The translations under genes and the position numbers were made by a program. Positions 16,193 through 21,934 of a stretch of 21,934 bases of DNA are shown piece by piece. The notes under the pieces were generated by a model. That model did no database searches, was not told the DNA's origin, and was given only the letters and a program-made list of their open reading frames with translations. Location of the stretch: NCBI GenBank assembly GCA_050261415.1, contig JBLNDG010000072.1, forward strand, positions 1 through 21,934, given 5' to 3'. Within the stretch, counting starts at the first letter, position 1. Every line of letters begins with the position of its first letter. This stretch comes from JBLNDG01 sp050261415. GTDB taxonomy: Bacteria; Bacillota; Clostridia; Lutisporales; Lutisporaceae.

Positions 16193-17272
16193 ATGAAAAT
16201 TGCTGTTCTGGGTTCCGGTAATGGCGGCTGTGCAGTAGCATTTGAATGTGCAAAAGCAGACCATGAAGTTTCAATGTTTGATTTTCAAAATTTTCCCGAT
16301 AATATCAATGCCATAAGGGAAAGCGGGGGAATATACTCCGAAGGGCAAATGCAGGGCTTCCAGGAAATCTTATATGCAGGCTTTGATATAGAAAAGGCTT
16401 TGAAGGATGCACAGCTTATATTTGTTGTAGGGCCTGCGTACAGCACCAAGCCGTTTGCTGAAGTATGCAAGCCTTATCTGAAAAAAGGGCAGATTGTGCT
16501 GGTGTGCCCTGGGTCGTGCGCAGGAAGTATTGTATTTAAGAACGCACTTGGTAAAGCTGCGATGGATGAGGAATACATCATAGGGGAAACTTCTACACTG
16601 CCATATGCGGTAAGATTGACAGGACCGGGAAAGATACATGTTTTCCTCAAGCTGAAGGCGGGAGTTCTCATATCTGCGCTGCCCTCAAAATACACTGATC
16701 AGGTAAAGGCTTCGGTTGCGTCAATATATCCATATATGGTTCCTGCTAAGAATGTTCTACAGACTTCACTACAGAATGCGAACCCTATAATACATCCGGT
16801 AATAGCGCTTCTTAATACAGCTCTTATAGAAAGAACCAAGGGTGACTTCTGCTTCTACGAAGACGGGGTAACTGAAAGCGTTGGAAAGCTCATTGAAGCT
16901 CTAGACAAGGAGAGAATTGCTATAGGGAGGGCACTGGGGTTTGAAATTATTCCTGATCCTGAGTTGGGTATGCTGCAAGGATATATGCAGGAGCCGACTT
17001 ACGGCAGGGGCTATTCCGGGGCTAATGGCTTCAAAGGAATTAAGGCTCCGGCAAGCCTTGATTACAGGTACATCAACGAGGACGTAGGCTACGGGCTGGT
17101 ATTCATGGCGGAGCTCGGAAAACAGTTGGAAGTCCCTACACCGGTTGCGGACTCCATGATAACCATTGCATCTACTGTAATGATGAGAGATTACAGGAAA
17201 GAGAAGGCAAGGACGCTGGAAAGCCTGGGACTTGGCAGCTGCTCCCTGAATGAGCTTAGAGAAAACCTGTAA
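16193..17272 (+). CDS. NAD(P)-dependent opine (octopine/nopaline) dehydrogenase family protein
   Basis: ATG 16193 lies 7 bases after TTAAGGGGG; the TTG three bases earlier is too close. The 359-residue protein has an N-terminal Rossmann fold with GSGNGG (residues 7-12) and acidic/phenylalanine-rich strand MFDFQ, then the helical octopine dehydrogenase domain with NANPIIHPVIALLN, where His201 is the expected catalytic His. EDGVTESVGKLIEALDKERIAIGRALG and the late LVFMAELGKQLEVPTPVADSMITIAS are also typical. Such enzymes reductively condense an alpha-keto acid with an amino acid to an N-(carboxyalkyl) amino acid, or oxidise it back. Here catabolic oxidation is likely, producing a keto acid, an amino acid and NAD(P)H. 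It is translated just before the alanine dehydrogenase-like gene (17 bases). The substrate is not known. Confidence 0.85.
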   Translation: MKIAVLGSGNGGCAVAFECAKADHEVSMFDFQNFPDNINAIRESGGIYSEGQMQGFQEILYAGFDIEKALKDAQLIFVVGPAYSTKPFAEVCKPYLKKGQIVLVCPGSCAGSIVFKNALGKAAMDEEYIIGETSTLPYAVRLTGPGKIHVFLKLKAGVLISALPSKYTDQVKASVASIYPYMVPAKNVLQTSLQNANPIIHPVIALLNTALIERTKGDFCFYEDGVTESVGKLIEALDKERIAIGRALGFEIIPDPELGMLQGYMQEPTYGRGYSGANGFKGIKAPASLDYRYINEDVGYGLVFMAELGKQLEVPTPVADSMITIASTVMMRDYRKEKARTLESLGLGSCSLNELRENL

Positions 17273-17289
17273 AGGAAGGGGGAAGTAAT

Positions 17290-18408
17290 ATGATAATAGG
17301 AACACCCAGAGAAATCAAGAATAAAGAATATAGAGTGGCCATAACTCCTAATGGAGTAAGAGAGTTTGTAAAACGAGGGCATATTGTCCTTGTAGAAAAA
17401 AATGCAGGTCTGGGGAGCGGCTTTGAGGACAAGAATTATGAAGACTCAGGTGCTCGGATTGTTGATAAAGCTGTTTTGTACAAAGAAGCTGACATGATTT
17501 ACAAGGTTAAGGAGTTCCTGCCTGAGGAATTCAAATACCTGCGTGAAGGTCTTATAATACTTACTTATATTCACTCCAATGCACACAGGGAACAGACTGA
17601 TGCCTTTATAGCGAATAAAGTCATTGGTATTTCCTATGAAGACATTGAAGATGAAAAAAGAGAATTTCCCTTACTAAAGCCAATGAGTGAGATTGCAGGC
17701 AAAGGCGGATTCCTTATGGCATGCCAGTATTGTCAGAAGCTGTATAACGGAAATGGGCAGATGCTGGCAAGAGTAAATGGTGTCCGGACACCGGAGATAA
17801 CAATAATCGGCGCCGGGAATGCAGGTATAGGAGCGGCAGAACTGGCAGCCGGATTTGGAAATAAAGTCACAATTCTGGACGTTAATATAAAAAACCTTGA
17901 AAAGGCAAAGTTGTGTCTGCCGGTAAATGTAGAACTGCTGTATTCCAATGAAAAAAACATAATAGAATGTCTGAAGCGTACCGATGTTTTAATCAATTGC
18001 ATATTATGGCCAAAATGGAGAAAGGATCACCTGGTGGATAGGGAAATGCTTAAGTTCATGAAGCTGGGTTCAATGATAGTGGATGTATCCTGTGATGAAG
18101 GAGGTGCAATTGAAACGTGCAGATCAACTTGTCATGATGATCCGGTATATTTTGAGGAGGGTATAATGCATTACTGCGTTGACAATATACCGGCTGCGTT
18201 TCCACAGACATCAACAATTGCACTGTGCAACGCCACATTGCCTTATGTCCTTGAAATAGCAGACAAAGGCTGTGAAAAAGCGTTAAAGGACAATATGTAT
18301 CTCAGGAAGGGGCTTTCGTTTTATCTGGGAGAGCTAACACTTGAGGAAACCGGAAGAAAGCAAAACAGACCATATAAATCTCCCGAGCAGGTCTTAGGGA
18401 TTACTTAA
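17290..18408 (+). CDS. alanine dehydrogenase / PNT family oxidoreductase
   Basis: ATG 17290 follows AAAGGAAGGGGGAAGTAAT. The 372 residues align along their length with alanine dehydrogenase: MIIGTPREIKNKEYRVAITP at the start, IYKVKEFLPEEF, LPLL-like FPLLKPMSEIAGK, the NAD-binding ITIIGAGNAGIGAAELAAGFG, VDVSCDEGGAIET and FPQTSTIALCNATLPY. The catalytic set Arg15, Lys74, His95 and Asp269 is all present. It differs from typical alanine dehydrogenases in the segment after SEIAGK (GGFLMACQYCQK) and in having Gln for Arg in the PRTST motif, so a different amino acid or opine is possible; the same superfamily contains N5-(carboxyethyl)ornithine synthase. Expected reaction: oxidative deamination of an L-amino acid to a keto acid and NH4+ with NADH formed. 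It is the last gene of the sigma-54 operon and overlaps the convergent small gene by 8 bases. Confidence 0.82.
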   Translation: MIIGTPREIKNKEYRVAITPNGVREFVKRGHIVLVEKNAGLGSGFEDKNYEDSGARIVDKAVLYKEADMIYKVKEFLPEEFKYLREGLIILTYIHSNAHREQTDAFIANKVIGISYEDIEDEKREFPLLKPMSEIAGKGGFLMACQYCQKLYNGNGQMLARVNGVRTPEITIIGAGNAGIGAAELAAGFGNKVTILDVNIKNLEKAKLCLPVNVELLYSNEKNIIECLKRTDVLINCILWPKWRKDHLVDREMLKFMKLGSMIVDVSCDEGGAIETCRSTCHDDPVYFEEGIMHYCVDNIPAAFPQTSTIALCNATLPYVLEIADKGCEKALKDNMYLRKGLSFYLGELTLEETGRKQNRPYKSPEQVLGIT

Positions 18409-18583
18409 GATTTCTCTTTGTCTTCTTCGGTTTGGGGATTAGCATTTCTGTAAGCACAAACCCTGCTATGATAGGAAGTGCTATATAAAACCATACATCA
18501 GATTTTTTAACGAGTTTGAGTATCAAAGCCTCAACAAGCAGCACTGCACCCCAAACAATAGAGTTTTTTGTGGTTCTATCCAT
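18401..18583 (-). CDS. 60-residue membrane protein (hypothetical)
   Basis: ATG 18583 on the minus strand follows GCAGGAGGTATATTT. The product has two hydrophobic segments (SIVWGAVLLVEALILKLV and WFYIALPIIAGFVLTEML) and a basic Lys/Pro tail. No family is recognised. Its stop codon lies inside the end of the alanine dehydrogenase-like gene on the other strand (tail-to-tail overlap of 8 bases), and no terminator separates the two, so antisense collision of transcripts is possible. The strong ribosome binding site supports it as a gene. Confidence 0.65.
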   Translation of the reverse strand: MDRTTKNSIVWGAVLLVEALILKLVKKSDVWFYIALPIIAGFVLTEMLIPKPKKTKRNLK

Positions 18584-18616
18584 AAATATACCTCCTGCAC
18601 TCTGAATTGCAGCTTA

Positions 18617-18645
18617 TTGCTGTATATAGCAGTCTAGTGTATAAT
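18617..18645 (+). promoter_or_regulatory. sigma-A promoter with a long leader
   Basis: TTGCTG, 17 bases, TATAAT: a good vegetative promoter, but 247 bases upstream of the next start. The intervening stretch to 18891 holds no gene, only AT-rich sequence and the inverted repeat at 18822-18841. Confidence 0.55.
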
Positions 18646-18821
18646 GCACACTTCAAAGCTTTTTAAAATATGGAATGTTTCTACCATACATTATATCAAA
18701 AAAATTACTCAGTACATAGTTTTTTACATAATAAGGCTGCAATATTCTATATTTTTCATGAATTTTAAACAGCAAATTTACAATAATATTTAGTAAAAGG
18801 TACATTTCAGAAATAATGACA

Positions 18822-18841
18822 TTAACAATACAAATTGTTAA
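18822..18841. promoter_or_regulatory. perfect 8-bp inverted repeat, operator candidate
   Basis: TTAACAAT, ACAA, ATTGTTAA is an exact inverted repeat 50 bases upstream of the lipoprotein start. It could bind a dimeric repressor or form an RNA hairpin in the leader. No regulator is identified. Confidence 0.4.
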
Positions 18842-18891
18842 ACTTGAGTGCTTGTATCATACGCAGCAATTTGCAGAATGGAGTGGTTGGT

Positions 18892-19548
18892 TTGAAATCT
18901 GCACGCAATTTGATGAAACATAGAGGAAGCCTTTCCATAGGAATCCTTTGCTTAATGCTGGGGTTGGCTTCCTGCAGCAAACCTTCACCTGGTGCAGTAC
19001 TACAGCCTACGCTTGTGCCCACACCGGTTGAAGAAAGCTTGATAGGTTATTTCCCTTTCAAAACAGGAAATACGTGGGAATATGAAGGTACAGGAATGGA
19101 ATACGCTTCATACATTCAAAAGGTGGTAAATGAAAGCGGCAACAGGTATCAGATAACGATGGACAACGGAGCTACCGTTTCCGCAAATGTAGTTGAAGTG
19201 GATAACGATAAAATAGTGAACACATACAGGGAAGGAGAAGCCTATGACAATACAAATGTCCTGAACAAACCAAGCAATATCAACATCATAATTCTAATGA
19301 CACCGCTCAAAAAAGGAACCTTCTGGATTAGTGAAGGGAACCATTACGAAATAATACAGACTGATGCTGCAGTTACTGTACCGGCTGGATCATTCAAAGA
19401 TTGCATAGTTGTAAAGGCAACCTTTAAAGACCAGACTTCCCATATGAATTTTTACTTCAGACAGGGAATAGGCCTTGTTCAATCGGAATTTGTCCCAGAT
19501 AAAGGTGATTTGATCACTTCGAAGCTCAAAAAATATAATATTCAATGA
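18892..19548 (+). CDS. lipoprotein of unknown function
   Basis: TTG 18892 is preceded by TGGAG with an 8-base gap; the upstream in-frame TTG 18835 has no such site, and the ATG at 18913 has none either. The 218-residue protein has a type II signal peptide (GSLSIGILCLMLGLASC) with lipobox LASC, then a Pro/Thr spacer and a domain starting YFPFKTGNTWEYEG. That opening and the later VPAGSFKDCIVVKATF with a final YFRQGIGLVQSEF resemble a recurrent family of extracytoplasmic proteins with a FPLKxGNxWxY motif, whose function is not known. The beta-rich domain should lie outside the membrane. It is monocistronic with a terminator directly after. Confidence 0.75.
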   Translation: MKSARNLMKHRGSLSIGILCLMLGLASCSKPSPGAVLQPTLVPTPVEESLIGYFPFKTGNTWEYEGTGMEYASYIQKVVNESGNRYQITMDNGATVSANVVEVDNDKIVNTYREGEAYDNTNVLNKPSNINIIILMTPLKKGTFWISEGNHYEIIQTDAAVTVPAGSFKDCIVVKATFKDQTSHMNFYFRQGIGLVQSEFVPDKGDLITSKLKKYNIQ

Positions 19549-19587
19549 AAAGGGCGCCTTACCGCAGGCGCCTTTAATTTTTTAATT
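19549..19587 (+). terminator. intrinsic terminator
   Basis: GGCGCCT and AGGCGCC form a G+C-rich stem around a 6-base loop, followed by TTTAATTTTTT. Confidence 0.88.
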
Positions 19588-19621
19588 AAATATTCTATTC
19601 TATAATTAACATTCAACTGTA

Positions 19622-19630
19622 TGGTATAAT
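19622..19630 (+). promoter_or_regulatory. extended -10 promoter of the alkyltransferase gene
   Basis: TGGTATAAT is an extended -10 element 86 bases before the start; no good -35 is present. Confidence 0.4.
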
Positions 19631-19715
19631 TGCATATAGTAAATGCATGTTTAATATGAAAGGCATGCTGCAAAAATGACAGGACCGGAGATTAAGTTTG
19701 CTGGAGGTGGAAATA

Positions 19716-20237
19716 GTGGTTCATATAGGAAGCTTGACAACTCCCATTGGTGTTATAAGACTGGCATCTACAGATAAGGGTATATGTCTTTTAAGCTTTG
19801 CACAGGATAAGGACAGTTTTCACAAGGAGTTGGGGAGAATTGCGGGAAAGGTGGACATAACCGATTCAGAAAACAGTATTATTATTAATGCAAAAGACCA
19901 ATTAAAGGACTACTTCGGGGGGAAGCTCAGGAATTTTTCAGTACCGCTTGATTTTATCGGTACAGAGTTCCAGAAGAAGGTTTGGGGGGAACTTCTCAAG
20001 ATACCGTACGGGGAGTTAAGATGCTATGGTGATATTGCTCTAAAGCTTGGTGACATGAGATACAGCAGAGCTGTGGGAAGTGCAAACAGTAAAAATCCGA
20101 TACCGATTATAGTGCCATGTCACAGGGTTATAAGAAAGGGAAGGAAAATATCCAATTATTCAGGAGGCCTGGAGGTTCAGAAGAGCTTATTCAGGATCGA
20201 GGGAATAGAGTATGGTGATATTAAATATATCATATAA
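19716..20237 (+). CDS. ogt: methylated-DNA--[protein]-cysteine S-methyltransferase
   Basis: GTG 19716 is placed after CTGGAGGTGG; the TTG at 19698 lies upstream of that site. The 173-residue protein has the suicide-repair active site PIPIIVPCHRVI, whose Cys accepts the alkyl group from O6-alkylguanine in DNA, preceded by the helix-turn-helix region KVWGELLKIPYGELRCYGDIA with the arginine-finger stretch YSRAVGSANSKNP, and followed by YSGGLEVQKSLFRIEG. The N-terminal ribonuclease-like domain (about residues 1-75) contains TPIGVIRLASTDKGIC. Size and order match the Ogt/MGMT class without an Ada regulatory domain. It is monocistronic, cytosolic, between an upstream terminator and the TPP riboswitch. 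Confidence 0.93.
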   Translation: MVHIGSLTTPIGVIRLASTDKGICLLSFAQDKDSFHKELGRIAGKVDITDSENSIIINAKDQLKDYFGGKLRNFSVPLDFIGTEFQKKVWGELLKIPYGELRCYGDIALKLGDMRYSRAVGSANSKNPIPIIVPCHRVIRKGRKISNYSGGLEVQKSLFRIEGIEYGDIKYII

Positions 20238-20245
20238 AAACATGG

Positions 20246-20274
20246 TTGACAGAATTAGCTTATAAGACTATTAT
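20246..20274 (+). promoter_or_regulatory. sigma-A promoter of the thiT transcript
   Basis: TTGACA (20246-20251), a 17-base spacer, then TATTAT (20269-20274): near-consensus, 25 bases ahead of the TPP riboswitch. Confidence 0.75.
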
Positions 20275-20298
20275 ATATATGAAATTAATATGATATTG

Positions 20299-20403
20299 TC
20301 CGCTAGGGGAGCTTAGTGCTGAGATAGCGCACGTACCGGAATGATTTGGTACCTGTGCTGACCCTTTGAACCTGTCTGGTTAATTCTAACGGAGGGAAGC
20401 GGT
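20299..20403 (+). promoter_or_regulatory. TPP (THI-box) riboswitch
   Basis: Class hallmarks are all present: closing stem CCGCT (20300-20304) with AGCGG (20398-20402), AGGGGAGC, the GCTGAGA pyrimidine-sensing loop (20318-20324), the ACCCTTTGAACCTG segment (20361-20374), a helix ending in CTAACG, and GGAGGGAAG. It controls the thiamine transporter downstream. Confidence 0.97.
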
Positions 20404-20415
20404 TGAGATTATAAA

Positions 20416-20454
20416 TAATCTGGCCGTAAACCAAAGTTTACGGCCATTATTTTT
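20416..20454 (+). terminator. TPP-riboswitch-controlled intrinsic terminator
   Basis: TGGCCGTAAAC, CAAA, GTTTACGGCCA (11 bp), extended by AATAA/TTATT and followed by TTTTT. It lies right after the aptamer and should form when TPP is bound. Confidence 0.92.
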
Positions 20455-20459
20455 AGGTC

Positions 20460-20535
20460 TACCTCCCGGGCAATACAAAGAGGTGATAGGAAGGGAAAAT
20501 CAGAGGTTTCAGCATTAATATTTTTAGGGGAGGTA
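20460..20535 (+). promoter_or_regulatory. possible ribosome-binding-site sequestering pair
   Basis: TACCTCCC (20460-20467) is an exact complement of GGGAGGTA (20528-20535), the Shine-Dalgarno region of the transporter gene. A competing partner GAGGT (20480-20484) can take part of the first strand. Confidence 0.4.
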
Positions 20536-20540
20536 ATATT

Positions 20541-21071
20541 TTGAAAGCATCAACAAAAATGTTAGCGGAAGCAGGTGCAATGATTGCACTGGCCCAAGGG
20601 TTAAGCTACGTAAAAATTTTCGAGGCGCCTTATGGCGGTTCTGTCACAGCTGGCAGTATGATACCGATTATTTTGTTTTCCTTAAGATGGGGCTTGAAGT
20701 CAGGCTTAATTGCAGGTTTGGTTTATGGTTTGCTCCAATTTATACTCGGGGGGACAATTTATTCCTTTAATCCAGTATCAATTCTTTTTGACTATTTGAT
20801 TGCCTTTGCTGCTCTTGGTCTTGCCGGAATGTTCAAGAACAGTCTGAAAGGAGTTTTTGCAGGTACTTTTTTAGGAGTCCTCGGGCGTTTTATCTGCCAT
20901 GTGATCTCGGGTGTAGTGGTATGGGCTTCTTATGCTCCTGCAGGCACAAGCCCTCTGGTATATTCAGTGCTCTACAACGGGTCCTACCTGCTGCCGGAGC
21001 TGATAATCACCATGGTAATAGTAGGGGTTCTTTACAAGCCATTGATAAGTAAGGTAAGCCAAAGGGCATAA
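20541..21071 (+). CDS. thiT: thiamine transporter, ECF S component ThiT
   Basis: TTG 20541 follows GGGGAGGTAATATT. The 176-residue protein has six hydrophobic segments and the ThiT pattern: LAEAGAMIALAQGLSYVKIFEAPYGGSVTAGSMIPIILFSLRWG at the start, GLVYGLLQFILGG, FDYLIAFAALGLAG, and the last third with GRFICHVISGVVVWASYAP and YNGSYLLPELIITM. These segments contain the residues that bind thiamine in the S component (for example the Trp and Tyr of VVWASYAP and the Asn-Gly-Ser-Tyr motif). It works with the shared EcfA/EcfA'/EcfT module, which is not encoded here. Thiamine riboswitch control confirms the specificity. The gene is monocistronic between its leader and a terminator. Confidence 0.95.
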   Translation: MKASTKMLAEAGAMIALAQGLSYVKIFEAPYGGSVTAGSMIPIILFSLRWGLKSGLIAGLVYGLLQFILGGTIYSFNPVSILFDYLIAFAALGLAGMFKNSLKGVFAGTFLGVLGRFICHVISGVVVWASYAPAGTSPLVYSVLYNGSYLLPELIITMVIVGVLYKPLISKVSQRA

Positions 21072-21081
21072 ATATGGACTT

Positions 21082-21115
21082 AAAAAAAATCTATCCGAAA
21101 GGATAGATTTTTTTT
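21082..21115 (+). terminator. intrinsic terminator
   Basis: AAAAATCTATCC, GAAA, GGATAGATTTTTTT: a perfect A/T-flanked stem with a long T-tract. Confidence 0.92.
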
Positions 21116-21122
21116 AAGCTTG

Positions 21123-21150
21123 TTGCTCTATTTTCAATATCTGCTATAAT
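21123..21150 (+). promoter_or_regulatory. sigma-A promoter of the last gene
   Basis: TTGCTC (21123-21128), a 16-base spacer and TATAAT (21145-21150), 86 bases before the ATG at 21237. Confidence 0.5.
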
Positions 21151-21236
21151 AATAGTATTCGTTAGTTGGTATATCATGGCATATATAGTAAATGCACGGC
21201 TAATAATATATGCATAAGTATAAATTGGAGGATGAA

Positions 21237-21934
21237 ATGAAAAGAATAATTGCACTGTTGATGCTTTCAATATTTTTGTTTGCAGGGTGCAGCAAGGATA
21301 TAAAAGAAGAAGCTATAGAAACAGGAGATATAACAATCAGCAATGAGAAGATAATTAAGGAATTTACAGGAACGTTGAACATTTTCAACAGATACGGTGA
21401 TATTGTAATGTTAAGCACTGATACTGAGGATGTTTTTAAAAACTATGATGTTGATATGAATTCCGGACAGGTAAATGAAAGCCAATTGAATGATATGATG
21501 GATCAGTACGTGTATTATGAACCTGTCGGGACCAAGGGTTATCTGGTGGTCGAGGGGGAAGAATACAGGAATATTCTTAAGTTTAAAGGTAAAGACGGGG
21601 CAATTAATACAATTGCCAATGATATAGGACTTTCCGATGCAATAAACATATCGGTCTCTCCAAAGGGGAATAAGGTAGCTTATACAGCACTTCAAGAGGG
21701 CAGTGAAAATCTGGGTTTGTACATATACGATATCGCTTCATCCTCCAATCACAAGCTGATGGATATAAAAAGCGACGGATTTATTGAGGATTTTAATTAT
21801 CTTGTAAGCTGGTCGCCGGATGAAAAACACGTAATCATACAGGATAAATATATATATGATACTGAAAACGGTTCAAATAAAGGTGAGTTGAAATCTGTAT
21901 ACTCCCAGTGGTCTCCTTCCGGGTTCAAAATTGC
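21237..21934 (+). CDS. lipoprotein with beta-propeller-like repeats (3' truncated by window)
   Basis: ATG 21237 follows TTGGAGGATGAA and the frame stays open to the last base (232 codons visible). The product begins MKRIIALLMLSIFLFAGC, a type II signal peptide with lipobox FAGC, then a polar domain with TLNIFNRYGDIVML. From about residue 140 it shows repeats with the TolB/WD40-like (PD40) pattern: VSPKGNKVAYTA...LYIYDI, then VSWSPDEKHVIIQDKYIYDTENG, and SVYSQWSPSG. Such propeller lipoproteins often occur in Firmicutes without a known role. The C-terminus is not in the window, so a catalytic domain could follow. No neighbour suggests a function. Confidence 0.75.
   Translation, partial: MKRIIALLMLSIFLFAGCSKDIKEEAIETGDITISNEKIIKEFTGTLNIFNRYGDIVMLSTDTEDVFKNYDVDMNSGQVNESQLNDMMDQYVYYEPVGTKGYLVVEGEEYRNILKFKGKDGAINTIANDIGLSDAINISVSPKGNKVAYTALQEGSENLGLYIYDIASSSNHKLMDIKSDGFIEDFNYLVSWSPDEKHVIIQDKYIYDTENGSNKGELKSVYSQWSPSGFKI

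Noticed and set aside
1..21934. CRISPR array, prophage or restriction system
   Set aside because: No regular repeat-spacer pattern, no phage structural genes and no methyltransferase or nuclease genes are seen on either strand.

Overview
The window reads as a low-to-moderate GC chromosome segment of an anaerobic, spore-forming clostridial Firmicute. The signs are strong AGGAGG-type ribosome binding sites with many TTG/GTG starts, an S-layer (SLH) anchored protein, a c-di-GMP-I riboswitch, a TPP riboswitch, Spo0E and AbrB/SpoVT type sporulation regulators, and a selenocysteine-containing amino-acid reductase of the Stickland type. I cannot name the genus from the sequence alone.

Layout. 1-7.3 kb is ordinary chromosome with surface and housekeeping genes: the C-terminal part of an NhaC-type antiporter, a DegV protein, a secreted M28 peptidase broken by a one-base frameshift, a small nucleotidyltransferase-like protein, an SLH-GH18 cell-wall protein, a c-di-GMP riboswitch in front of a secreted stalk-domain (copper amine oxidase N-terminal-like) protein, and a lipoprotein. 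7.3-10.2 kb is a low-density scar: two tiny membrane proteins, a doubly truncated IS1182-type transposase fused by a deletion junction to a decayed AbrB/SpoVT gene, a 56-aa Spo0E-like protein, a DUF5652-like membrane protein and a tRNA-Thr(CGU).

The centrepiece is 10.3-18.4 kb. A sigma-54 enhancer-binding regulator is followed by its own terminator, a textbook -24/-12 promoter (12055-12070), and a five-gene operon. The operon encodes a GrdE/GrdG/GrdI-like proprotein with the Asn-Cys pyruvoyl cleavage site, a GrdB/GrdF/GrdH-like selenoprotein read through an in-frame UGA at 14438 with a SECIS-like hairpin just downstream, an NhaC-family transporter, an octopine/opine dehydrogenase-fold enzyme, and an alanine dehydrogenase/PNT-family enzyme. 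The shared glycine reductase parts (GrdA, GrdC, GrdD, thioredoxin system) are absent from the window, so this looks like a substrate-specific component B module that would plug into a common core encoded elsewhere. Its pairing with two dehydrogenases from families that include opine-forming enzymes suggests a Stickland-type pathway for an N-substituted amino acid rather than plain glycine, sarcosine or betaine. The substrate is inference.

18.4-21.9 kb returns to ordinary genes: a convergent small membrane protein, a lipoprotein with a long AT-rich leader, an O6-alkylguanine-DNA alkyltransferase, a thiamine transporter ThiT under a TPP riboswitch with a terminator and a possible second translational lock, and the start of a beta-propeller-like lipoprotein cut by the window end.
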